Translations under genes and position numbers: made by a program
In this document: positions 1 to 6,474 of the stretch, one piece after another
How positions within the stretch are numbered: position 1 is the stretch's first letter
How the letters are laid out: each line of letters begins with the position of its first letter
Origin: Candidatus Bathyarchaeota archaeon
GTDB lineage: Archaea; Thermoproteota; Bathyarchaeia; 40CM-2-53-6
Direction: 5' to 3'
DNA length: 34,374 bases
Assembly: GCA_005882895.1 (NCBI GenBank)
Contig: VBBD01000019.1
Coordinates: forward strand, 1-34,374
The notes under the pieces: generated by a model
Seen by the model: only the letters and a program-made list of their open reading frames with translations
Told to the model about the DNA's origin: nothing
Database searches by the model: none

Positions 1-123
1 CCCCGTTCCGACATCACCGATGATTATGAAGTGTTTCGAGAAGCGTATCGAGTCGAGGCTTGAGAAGACTGGGAGTCTTGGTTCTGGCCGTTTGTCAGTC
101 GTTTTCTGCGCTTGGCCCTCCAA
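1..123 (-). CDS. Possible P-loop protein, cut by left edge
   Basis: A reading frame on the minus strand stays open from below DUF167 to the window edge. From a TTG at 121-123 with GGAG seven bases upstream it reads a polar leader and then a hydrophobic stretch, HFIIIGDVGTG, which resembles the start of a Walker A motif after a beta strand. It would be the next gene in the same direction as DUF167. There is no ATG in the frame. The antisense frame, in the same codon register, also reads plausibly as a C-terminus ending in TGA at 61-63, so strand and reality are both uncertain. The product cannot be named from 41 residues. Confidence 0.25.
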   Translation of the reverse strand, partial: MEGQAQKTTDKRPEPRLPVFSSLDSIRFSKHFIIIGDVGTG

Positions 124-253
124 TCCATTCTCCGGGACGGCTGGAGAACCGTGACCATAATCAACACTGGGTTCGGTGCCGGCCAAAGGATATTCGCCCT
201 CCAGAATATCGTTTCCGTAAGGCAGAAATAAACCAGCGCCGATGGGAAATTTG

Positions 254-505
254 TTAGGATTGCAGTGGCGAGTCAGGAGTGCGTTCGAGAATTACTTGGA
301 CGAGCTTGTTTCTTGTTTTTGTTCCTTTTAGAATGGAGATTCTCGATTTTTGGATCTTGAAGTGTTCGGCTAGAATCTCCAGAAGTCTCTTATTCGCTCG
401 GCCGCCCACAGCCATCTCATCGACCCGGACTTCAAAATAGTCGTCGCTGACCTTGACCACGCGGGCTTCTCTCGCGTTCGGAGTCACGTAGACCCTGATC
501 AGCAT
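254..505 (-). CDS. DUF167 (YggU-like) protein
   Basis: This is an 83-residue protein of the DUF167/UPF0235 family, a small alpha/beta fold with no settled biochemical role. Family hallmarks are visible: VTPNAREARVV near the N-terminus, GGRANKRLLEILAEHF around residues 34-49, and the basic ILKGTKTRNKLVQV at 58-71 (family pattern G-x-x-S/T-R-x-K). The length is close to the usual 85-100. The ATG lies two bases after the stop of the broken VOC gene, so the two were probably co-transcribed. No catalytic residues are recognised. Confidence 0.8.
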   Translation of the reverse strand: MLIRVYVTPNAREARVVKVSDDYFEVRVDEMAVGGRANKRLLEILAEHFKIQKSRISILKGTKTRNKLVQVILERTPDSPLQS

Positions 506-507
506 AC

Positions 508-942
508 CTATTCCCGAACGGATCGCGTTGAAATCGTCCGGGGTTCGGTTTCTTGCTCGCTTAGCTGTGTTATTTGTATCAGATTGCCAACGGTGTCGTC
601 AAACCTGGTTATGGTCGAGCCGGGTGTCTTTGTTGGCTCCACGGTCAATTTCACGCCGAGTTTTTTCAGTCTCTGGTACTCTTTCTGAAGGTCGTCAACA
701 AAGAACATAGTTGAGGGAATCCCTTGTTTGTAAATGGATTCTTGGTAGGTTTTGGCGGCAGGGTTGTCGTTCGGCTAGAGAACCAGCTGAGGCCCATTCG
801 CGTCTTCAGAGGAGACGACTGTTAACCATCTGTATTTACCCGCGGAAACATCGGCCTTCTTGACAAAGCCTAGGGTCTTCGTGTAGAAGTCAAGCGCCTT
901 GTTTTGATCGTTAACAAATATGCTGGTTAGTTTGATCTTCAT
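508..942 (-). pseudogene. VOC/glyoxalase-family protein with in-frame TAG at codon 56
   Basis: From the ATG at 940-942 the frame reads a complete 144-residue VOC (glyoxalase/bleomycin-resistance fold) protein. It opens MKIKLTSIFVNDQNKALDFY and runs to FDDTVGNLIQITQL, interrupted only by a TAG at 775-777 (codon 56). The surrounding residues are LVL*PNDNPAAKTYQ, and relatives usually have LVLEPNDNPA, so the stop replaces an expected Glu (GAG to TAG, one base). The frame is otherwise intact on both sides, with no frameshift. The family binds small molecules or metals as paired beta-alpha-beta-beta-beta modules. The options are a fresh nonsense mutation, a sequencing error, or readthrough. An internal ATG at 706-708 could yield only the C-terminal half. 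Confidence 0.75.
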
Positions 943-1252
943 AATTTCTCATTTGTCCGAGACTCTTACTTAAGCGATATTCTCTGATCACCGAACGGAA
1001 GAGAAATCAACAAGTACGGGAGCTGTCTGAAACTTGTACTAGTACTTCACGGTGACGTGATGAGTCGCAACTACTTTCTCGGCCCCGACTCCATCGGGGT
1101 CGCCGTTGACGAAGGGCTGGCCGACGCACTAAGTTGCTAATGCCGCGGCCACGACACGCGATTAAGGCACCGGGAACAACCCGGTTCGAGCCAACTTGTC
1201 AGGAATTCCTTTCAACATCTGCGGAGCTAGTCCGCACAGAGGTGCCTCGGAA
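943..1252. other. Intergenic region with gene remnant and hairpins
   Basis: This 310-bp gap contains the decayed minus-strand frame listed separately. It also has three short perfect hairpins: CCCCGA/TCGGGG at 1083-1099, CCGGG/CCCGG near 1171-1185, and TGCGGA/TCCGCA at 1220-1236. The last lies just past the stop of the S66 peptidase gene and could end that transcript. A 10-bp palindrome GTACTAGTAC sits at about 1036-1045. No tRNA fold was found. Confidence 0.4.
1039..1218 (-). pseudogene. Possible degraded small gene
   Basis: Starting at ATG 1216-1218, one frame reads 18 codons, then TAA, 10 codons, then TAG, 29 codons, then TAG. The last block (CVGQPFVNGDPDGVGAEKVV, then ATHHVTVKY) has the third-base G/C preference of real genes here and looks like a protein C-terminus. 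No family was recognised. The opposite strand also has a short plausible frame in this stretch, so this is a weak call. It lies next to the interrupted VOC gene, suggesting a decaying patch. Confidence 0.25.
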
Positions 1253-2323
1253 CTACAGTACGGCGGGCTCTACAAGCTGGAACTTTCGCCTTCCACAGTC
1301 AATCGCAGCTCTTGCGCCGAGGGGCAGTATGAACTGGGGGTCTGTGTGACCAAAGTCCATGTTTGTAACAATAGGCAGGTCCCGCCTGCGAAACTCGCCT
1401 GCGACAACAGTGACAATATTTTCGTCTAGATCCTTCTTCTCTTCGTCGGAAAAGTCCCTAGCCCGTCCGAAGAGCAGACCCGTAATCTTGTCGAATATTC
1501 CCTGAACGCCATAGTTCCTGAGGCATCTTCTGATGTAGGCTCTCGACGGCTTCTCCTCCGAGGTTTCGAGGAATAGTATCTTGCCTCTCCAGAAGTCTCG
1601 GGAGGGCCAGAACTCGGTCCCTTTGAGGCCCTCTAGGACTTCGATGTTTCCCCCGAAAAGTTCGCCCCTTACAATTGACATTCCTTGTAACCATCTCCAA
1701 CCGTCGTCCTTGCGTGGAGGGTTGACCTTTCCAATGTTTCCATCTTCGGCCCAGTCGGGATAGCCGTCTGACCAAACCTCGAACGGACTGTACTGATGCG
1801 ACGCCTTTGAGTGAAATAACATCTCGGCCACATGGGCAGTGAAGGTCGCCGGGAGGTTTTCCATCTGTGAGAACCCTGCCATTATGCTGGGGCCGTGGAA
1901 AGTTACAAGACCCAACTGGTTACAGTAAGACAACAGGGTCGTAGTGTCCGAATATCCCATCAATACTTTCGGGTTTGATCTAATCGCTTCTTTGCTTAGA
2001 TAGGGGAGAATTCTAATAGAGTCGTCTCCACCAATGGAGGAGATGATTCCAGCAACTTCTCGATCGGAAAAGGCATTATTGACATCCTTGGCACGCATCT
2101 CTGGATTGCCGTGAAGAAGCTCCGGGTCACCCCTAGTTGTTGGATATTCTTTGATCTGAAGATGGAAGTTTGCCTTGAGGTTTCTGACTCCTAGCTCGTA
2201 GATCTTGGGAAATATTGCCGGCCCTCCCCAAGAGGTAGACAATACTGCAACTGTATCTCCCGCGGCCAATCTTTTCGGTTTCACAACCTCCAACGTTTTC
2301 ACCAGATCCTTGGGCAGTGACAC
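1253..2323 (-). CDS. S66-family peptidase (LD-carboxypeptidase / MccF-like)
   Basis: This 356-residue serine peptidase belongs to family S66, which includes LD-carboxypeptidase A and MccF. LD-carboxypeptidase recycles murein; MccF cleaves microcin C-type peptidyl-nucleotides. The family triad is visible: nucleophile Ser125 in MGYSDTT, Glu253 in FLETSEE and His326 in FGHTDPQ. The N-terminal fold element RLAAGDTVAVLS and the SSIGGDDSIRILPYL segment are typical. Archaea lack murein, so a MccF-like detoxifying or general peptidase role is more likely than cell-wall turnover. The start is GTG, 17 bases after the stop of the nucleotidyltransferase gene, suggesting one operon. No signal peptide is seen, so it should be cytosolic. 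Confidence 0.85.
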   Translation of the reverse strand: MSLPKDLVKTLEVVKPKRLAAGDTVAVLSTSWGGPAIFPKIYELGVRNLKANFHLQIKEYPTTRGDPELLHGNPEMRAKDVNNAFSDREVAGIISSIGGDDSIRILPYLSKEAIRSNPKVLMGYSDTTTLLSYCNQLGLVTFHGPSIMAGFSQMENLPATFTAHVAEMLFHSKASHQYSPFEVWSDGYPDWAEDGNIGKVNPPRKDDGWRWLQGMSIVRGELFGGNIEVLEGLKGTEFWPSRDFWRGKILFLETSEEKPSRAYIRRCLRNYGVQGIFDKITGLLFGRARDFSDEEKKDLDENIVTVVAGEFRRRDLPIVTNMDFGHTDPQFILPLGARAAIDCGRRKFQLVEPAVL

Positions 2324-2339
2324 GAATTACCTCTGGGAA

Positions 2340-3095
2340 CTATCCTGCGCTGTTTGAATTCTTTGTGAGCTCACGAAGTTGCGTTCCAAGTCTCCCGGCA
2401 AGCTCGGAAACGTCCTGGGATTTTTGCAGGAGCACATCAACGCATCTGCCGAGTGCCTCTATCAGCCGAGTTTTTTCAAGTGAACCCACGAGAGCTCCGG
2501 TGACAGGCTCCAAGGTCTCTGGAGGCAGATCATCGAAACCTCTACCGTAGCTTGTCTTTAGACCGCGATGAAGGCACGCGAGCGCGAGCGCCTGGTCTCG
2601 GGCTGCACTGATACAGTACTCAGCCTCCCACATCCTTTGCCTAGCAATGCAGGCGTGGGCGTGAAGCAAATAGACCACGGCAAGTCCGAAGGTCTGTTCG
2701 GCCGAGGCCGGCTTGGCCGGGTCCCTTTCGAAAGGGTTCCCGAAGAGCAGATCGAACTTGAGACCCTTGCCGAGAAACTTGTTTCCCGGGGTGAACGACA
2801 AGTCCACCTGAAGATTGTTGGGCAATAGGAAGACTCTGTAGATCGTTGACAGATACGGGAGGTCAAATATGTGAACAGCGTTGAACTCGTTCACAAGACG
2901 AGTTGTCCAATCGGCAAGAACATCATCTATTGCCGTGCCGTCAGCCAACCCAAAGGTGAGGTCAAGGTCCGACCATCTGTCGCCACCGCCTCCTGCTGTA
3001 GACCCTATCAGTGCGCCGGCGACTAGTCGAGGGTCCGCACGGCTCATTTGCACCAGGCGGTCGCGAACTCGATCACGCTCCTCGACTGTGAACAT
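2340..3095 (-). CDS. Nucleotidyltransferase-fold protein (Pol beta superfamily)
   Basis: This 251-residue protein has an N-terminal Pol-beta-type nucleotidyltransferase domain. The G-S pair is at 31-32 in ALIGSTAGGGGDRWSDLDL, the two metal-binding Asp are in SDLDL (Asp43, Asp45), and a third Asp lies in NNLQVDLSF (Asp98). The C-terminal half is alpha-helical and resembles helical bundles of aminoglycoside-nucleotidyltransferase-like proteins. The substrate cannot be told. The ATG start is supported by a TATA-like GATTATAC on the minus strand at 3121-3128, about 29 nt upstream, implying a very short leader. It is followed closely by the S66 peptidase. Confidence 0.75.
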   Translation of the reverse strand: MFTVEERDRVRDRLVQMSRADPRLVAGALIGSTAGGGGDRWSDLDLTFGLADGTAIDDVLADWTTRLVNEFNAVHIFDLPYLSTIYRVFLLPNNLQVDLSFTPGNKFLGKGLKFDLLFGNPFERDPAKPASAEQTFGLAVVYLLHAHACIARQRMWEAEYCISAARDQALALACLHRGLKTSYGRGFDDLPPETLEPVTGALVGSLEKTRLIEALGRCVDVLLQKSQDVSELAGRLGTQLRELTKNSNSAG

Positions 3096-3120
3096 GAGAT
3101 ATCACACTTCTCACGGTTTC

Positions 3121-3128
3121 GTATAATC
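3121..3128 (-). promoter_or_regulatory. TATA-like element of the nucleotidyltransferase/S66 operon
   Basis: GATTATAC read on the minus strand is centred about 29 nt before the ATG at 3095. This matches archaeal promoters with nearly leaderless transcripts. It is sequence inspection only. Confidence 0.4.
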
Positions 3129-3222
3129 TTGCGCGGCTTGAGCTAGTCAAACTCTGATCGAGTAGGCCAAGAAAATGTGGGAAAAAAGGTGGGCCGATCC
3201 TCTTGATCCAAGCCCTATGATT

Positions 3223-3309
3223 CTACGCCACCTTCTTCATTTGCTGTCCGCAACAATTTCCTGGCTCGCTAGAATAATCTCCACAAACCTCGCACTTGTA
3301 CTTCGCCAT
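3223..3309 (-). CDS. 28-aa rubredoxin-like / zinc-ribbon mini-protein
   Basis: This very short gene encodes 28 residues, MAKYKCEVCGDYSSEPGNCC and then GQQMKKVA. Cys6-x2-Cys9 and Cys19-Cys20 form a likely four-Cys metal site. The layout resembles the tiny rubredoxin-like zinc ribbons common in archaea, which have a CxxC knuckle, a short turn, a second Cys pair and a basic M-K-K-V tail. A strong Shine-Dalgarno GGAGGTG lies about 8 bases before the ATG (near 3318-3324), which supports translation. The second knuckle is CC rather than CxxC, which is unusual. Binding of Zn or Fe and the function are inference. Confidence 0.6.
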   Translation of the reverse strand: MAKYKCEVCGDYSSEPGNCCGQQMKKVA

Positions 3310-3374
3310 TTTCAGACTCCACCTCCCTTGCAGGCGCCATTCTATCTTTTAGTGCGAGGCACGACATAACTTGT

Positions 3375-3387
3375 TAGCCGTCAAGTG
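3375..3387. repeat. 13-bp direct repeat, copy 1 (downstream of HTH_10 gene)
   Basis: TAGCCGTCAAGTG occurs here and again at 4160-4172, bracketing the HTH_10 gene. This copy keeps the CCGTCAAGTG half of the upstream dyad but only partly its second arm. Confidence 0.5.
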
Positions 3388-3423
3388 TCCGCTATTGTAT
3401 AACCATCCGGCTTTTCCAGCTCG

Positions 3424-4122
3424 TTAAGTCTCGCCGGGTTTGAGGCGGAGGTATGGTCCGACGGCGTGTAGTACCTTGTTTTCTCCTTTCCGGAGGTGGT
3501 CAACGAAGCTTGTGCGTGGAACTCGAAGCCGTTGAGCAATTTCTCCCGCGGTTGCCGTTCTCGGTATGTTGTAGTAGCCGTTGTCAAGAGCCATGACTAA
3601 TGCTTGTAGCTGCTTGCTCGTCAGTTTCCCTAGCAGTGTTGCCGTGGAGACAGGAAAAGTTTCGCGGACTGATTCCTCTGAGATTGTTGTCTTTGACATG
3701 ATTTCAACATTGCAGTCTTTATCGAGGTCTTTGAAGAGGTTCCTTAGGTCCCTCTCCGAAAAAGCTACTACCCGGTACCATTCCCAACCTCCAGTGTAGA
3801 GCGCAGGCTGGATTTCGAGGCAGTTGCGCCGTTCGATCACCGGAAGGGTGGGTGGCGGGAGCTTGTCGCAAGCACAGTGTTGCAATACTACTTGCAGGTT
3901 GGTCATCGCTTGCGATCTTCTGATGACCTTTGTTCCGAGCTGTTGAATCAGATCTCGAATGCTCTTGATAATTGTCTGATCTTCCAGGTTCTTGTGAGCG
4001 ATTTCGAGCACATCTCTGCTCCAGTTGCACCAGTGTGAGATTATGACGCTGGGATATTTTGTCGAGAAGGCGTTGTAGGGACACTCGTGTTTGAGTTTGA
4101 AGGCTACCTCGTAATGGGTCAT
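3424..4122 (-). CDS. HTH_10-family (bacterio-opsin-activator-like) transcription regulator
   Basis: The C-terminus (LTSKQLQALVMALDNGYYNI, then PRTATAGEIAQRLRVPRTSF and VDHLRKGENKVL) is a typical HTH_10 domain. This domain occurs in archaeal regulators related to the haloarchaeal Bat/BOA activators. The N-terminal about 170 residues form the ligand or signal domain of this subgroup (MTHYEVAFKLKHECPYNAFS) with several Cys. The ATG at 4122 was preferred over an upstream GTG at 4143 because a TATA-like GATATA at about 4148-4156 lies near 30 nt from the ATG. A perfect dyad sits just upstream of that TATA, suggesting autoregulation. The gene is monocistronic, and its targets are unknown. Confidence 0.8.
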   Translation of the reverse strand: MTHYEVAFKLKHECPYNAFSTKYPSVIISHWCNWSRDVLEIAHKNLEDQTIIKSIRDLIQQLGTKVIRRSQAMTNLQVVLQHCACDKLPPPTLPVIERRNCLEIQPALYTGGWEWYRVVAFSERDLRNLFKDLDKDCNVEIMSKTTISEESVRETFPVSTATLLGKLTSKQLQALVMALDNGYYNIPRTATAGEIAQRLRVPRTSFVDHLRKGENKVLHAVGPYLRLKPGET

Positions 4123-4159
4123 TGTCCAGGATACGGGACCCACGGAGGGTATATCTCGC

Positions 4160-4177
4160 TAGCCGTCAAGTGACGGT
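4160..4177. promoter_or_regulatory. Dyad operator candidate upstream of HTH_10 gene
   Basis: CCGTCA-AG-TGACGG at 4164-4177 is a perfect 6+6 dyad just upstream of the TATA-like element of the HTH_10 gene. Its left part is inside the 13-bp repeat shared with 3375-3387. A further half site, CCGTCAA, lies at 4190-4196, 26 bp from the first. The placement next to TATA/BRE suits binding by the adjacent regulator. That is inference. Confidence 0.45.
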
Positions 4178-4308
4178 AGAATCCTTGTGCCGTCAAAGAA
4201 CTGTCTTGGTAGGTTGCCCAGGTCGAGGAGTAATCGCTACAACTGTCTCGAAATAGCCGGTGTATGACAGCGAATCACTTATCTGAAAACACCTACCTCT
4301 AGGCGCTC

Positions 4309-4851
4309 ATGATAAGCGAGGTTGCTGATTTGCAACAGCTAAGTCAGGTTTGGACAATCAAGGGATTGGGAGCGGACGGTCCACTCCCGGAACTCAAGGA
4401 GAAGCTGATGCTCTTCGGCCAGTTCGTCGGAGATTGGGAAATGGACGCTCGCTATCCACAACCGGACGGAACAGAGATCAGAGCTAAAGGCGAAATCCAC
4501 TTCGGCTGGATTCTGAACGGCAGGGGCGTGCAGGATGTCTGGATGAGCAGGGATCAGCGGACAGGAAGAGCGATTCCATCCGGGACGACTGTCCGATACT
4601 ATGATCCTAAGATAGACGCTTGGCACAGTATCTGGATCTCCCCTAAGCAAGGAATCATGCAAAGCTTCGTGGCAAAGAAAGAGGGCGAAGAAATCGTGCT
4701 GAGAGGCGAGACCAAGGAAGGCTATCCCGAACATTGGATATTTTCCGAGATTACCCCGACATCCTTCCATTGGCGAGCCGTCGAGTCTCATGACAAAGAG
4801 AGGACTTGGACGCTCACCGAGGAAATGCATGCCCGCCGCAGCAGGCCATAG
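4309..4851 (+). CDS. DUF1579-like conserved protein (paralogue 1)
   Basis: This 180-residue soluble protein is about half identical over its length to the next gene. Conserved blocks are ELKEKLMLFGQFVGDWE, AKGEIHFGWILNGRGVQDVW, the YYDPKIDAWHSIWISP strand, and the C-terminal WIFSEITPTSFHWRAVESHD. The pattern of beta strands, with G-x-W and D-AWH motifs, resembles DUF1579-type lipocalin-like barrels that may bind small ligands; no enzymatic role is established. There is no signal peptide. A weak TATA-like CTTATC at 4278-4283, about 29 nt before the ATG, suggests a short leader. It lies divergent from the HTH_10 regulator, which could control it. Confidence 0.6.
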   Translation: MISEVADLQQLSQVWTIKGLGADGPLPELKEKLMLFGQFVGDWEMDARYPQPDGTEIRAKGEIHFGWILNGRGVQDVWMSRDQRTGRAIPSGTTVRYYDPKIDAWHSIWISPKQGIMQSFVAKKEGEEIVLRGETKEGYPEHWIFSEITPTSFHWRAVESHDKERTWTLTEEMHARRSRP

Positions 4852-4895
4852 CGCGAGTCGAAAATGACGAGTAACCTCTTCGAAGGATAGGGAAA

Positions 4896-5450
4896 ATGCA
4901 AACGGCGACCAAACCGATCGAAACAACCGAGAAGCCAAAGATGAGGAGTCTAGAGACTGACGGTCCGTATTCTGAACTCAAGGACAAGCTCATGCTTTTC
5001 GGTCAATTTTCCGGTAACTGGGAATACGAGTCACAGTATTTCCTGCCCGATGGAAAAACAGCCAGGGCCAAAGGAGAAATCCACTTTGGATGGATTCTAG
5101 GTGGCACAGCCATTCAGGATGTTATGACTGGGGTGGTTCTGGATCCCCCGCCTGGGTTTCCGCGAACCGGCTTTGGGACGATGGTGCGATTCTATGACCC
5201 GAACATTGACGCTTGGCATTGCGTATGGGTCGCACCCTTGAGTCGAGTTGTGCAGACTTTTACGGCACGAAAGGTAGGCGATGAGATTATTCTCGAGGGC
5301 AAGAACGCAGAAGGTTTTCTAGAGCGCTGGATCTTTGCAGAGATCACGCCTGATTCGTTCGATTGGAGAGCCATGGAATCCCGCGACAAGGGACAGACAT
5401 GGCGCCTCGACCAGAAAATATGGGCTCGAAGAATTAATCCCGAAAATTAG
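4896..5450 (+). CDS. DUF1579-like conserved protein (paralogue 2)
   Basis: This 184-residue tandem duplicate starts 44 bases after its sister. Shared blocks include SELKDKLMLFGQFSGNWE, RAKGEIHFGWILGGTAIQDV, FYDPNIDAWHCVWVAP and WIFAEITPDSFDWRAMESRD. It differs by an insertion after QDV (VLDPPPGFPRTGFGT) in a presumed loop and by its own N-terminal 20 residues. As with the first copy, a lipocalin/DUF1579-like beta barrel is the best guess. The divergence of the loops suggests different ligands. The pair is probably one operon. Confidence 0.6.
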   Translation: MQTATKPIETTEKPKMRSLETDGPYSELKDKLMLFGQFSGNWEYESQYFLPDGKTARAKGEIHFGWILGGTAIQDVMTGVVLDPPPGFPRTGFGTMVRFYDPNIDAWHCVWVAPLSRVVQTFTARKVGDEIILEGKNAEGFLERWIFAEITPDSFDWRAMESRDKGQTWRLDQKIWARRINPEN

Positions 5451-5510
5451 GCTCTGGCGCTACGAGTTTCTGCTACGACAAACAGCTATCGGTGGACCTA
5501 CAAGAGGACC

Positions 5511-6053
5511 TTATCGGGTCTTTGACGCGGGATTTCTTCTCTTGATGGTCACCATGACGAATGTTGCTCGCCCATACTCTGCTTCGTCCAATACTTTCAG
5601 TTGCCGTGGTAGAAACCGGTAGAACCTATATGATCTCAACTGTTCTGCAAGTTTTTTCTCGTCTTTCTTCGTACTGGACATCCACCTCGCATAGGATGGA
5701 AATCGCTTCGCGTATGCTCGTTCGGCTTCTCGGACCGACGGTCCTTCTGCTTGGTAGCATGTACCGAATAGTTGTAGTCCACGGCCAGGAGCGTCCCAAG
5801 GCTGGTTGGTCCGGAAGATCGTCATTGCCATAGACGGATTCCTCGACAAGTTCCTGCAGTGACTAGACCTAGTGTCCGACAGGAAGAATATTTCTAGATC
5901 ATCGAGGCCTCTGTAACAGAAATACGCTGTGTTGATGTGCGGCCGATTCCGTGGGTCCAGTGTAGCCATTGAGCAGAGTTCGCTGTCTCGCAGAATACGA
6001 ATGATGCTCTTCCGCAGTCGCCGATCAGAAAGGTTCCCGACAACCGTCTTCAA
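5511..6053 (-). CDS. Pyridoxamine 5'-phosphate oxidase-like (split-barrel flavin/heme) protein
   Basis: This 180-residue protein has the PNPOx-type split-barrel N-terminal domain. It shows LRDSELCSMATLDPRNRPHI (strand with the typical A-T-x-D/x-G-x-P pattern), then DLEIFFLSDTRSSHCRNLSR (S/T-x-x-S/K-x-x-N-L) and SMAMTIFRTNQPWDAPGRGL. The C-terminal part (RRKDEKKLAEQ-like, ending FYRFLPRQLKVLDEAEYG) matches the small YhbP/general-stress-type members. The family binds FMN, F420 or heme; which one is not decided here. The start appears to be TTG, and an ATG is lacking in the expected place. It is convergent with the DUF1579-like pair. Confidence 0.7.
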   Translation of the reverse strand: MKTVVGNLSDRRLRKSIIRILRDSELCSMATLDPRNRPHINTAYFCYRGLDDLEIFFLSDTRSSHCRNLSRNPSMAMTIFRTNQPWDAPGRGLQLFGTCYQAEGPSVREAERAYAKRFPSYARWMSSTKKDEKKLAEQLRSYRFYRFLPRQLKVLDEAEYGRATFVMVTIKRRNPASKTR

Positions 6054-6474
6054 GAGTCAACCAGGCTCCGCTTACTTTGTGAGTTTGAATACAAAAAAGA
6101 TTGGGTGCTCCTTGAATCTGGAAATTTTATTCCGTGAACACTTTGTCCTCTCTGATTGACTCTTTTCTTTCAGTTATCATTGCTACTTTCGAATCGAGTT
6201 TCGACTAAAAGTGCTAGCGGGTCGTCAATACGTACTGCAAATACCTGCGATTGCGAATGAGTGGCACTGTCCTACACGCAGAACGGTCACGAGTTCGACT
6301 ACAATCTCATCTGTTGCTAGCCCAATCAGGACAAAATTCACGCAGCATTCACTTCTCAGGTAGGCATTACTTTCTGGAATCTCACCAACTTGAAGTAGTG
6401 GCCTCAAACCCCAACAACAAAATAGAAATTCGACCCCTTCGAACCCCAAACAACCAAAAAATAGTGTCCACGAT
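6054..6474. other. Intergenic, comparatively AT-rich, no gene seen
   Basis: This stretch of about 420 bases lies between two divergent genes. Open frames on either strand encode compositionally implausible peptides. It presumably holds the two promoters, but no convincing TATA box at standard spacing could be picked for either gene. Confidence 0.4.

Noticed and set aside
1141-1215. tRNA-like T-arm (GGTTCGAGCC) near 1180-1190
   Set aside because: The flanking bases do not form a 5-bp T-stem, and no acceptor stem, D-arm or anticodon arm could be drawn.
4339-4938. Long minus-strand frame opposite the DUF1579-like genes
   Set aside because: It is antisense to two clearly conserved paralogues and its own translation has no recognisable motif.
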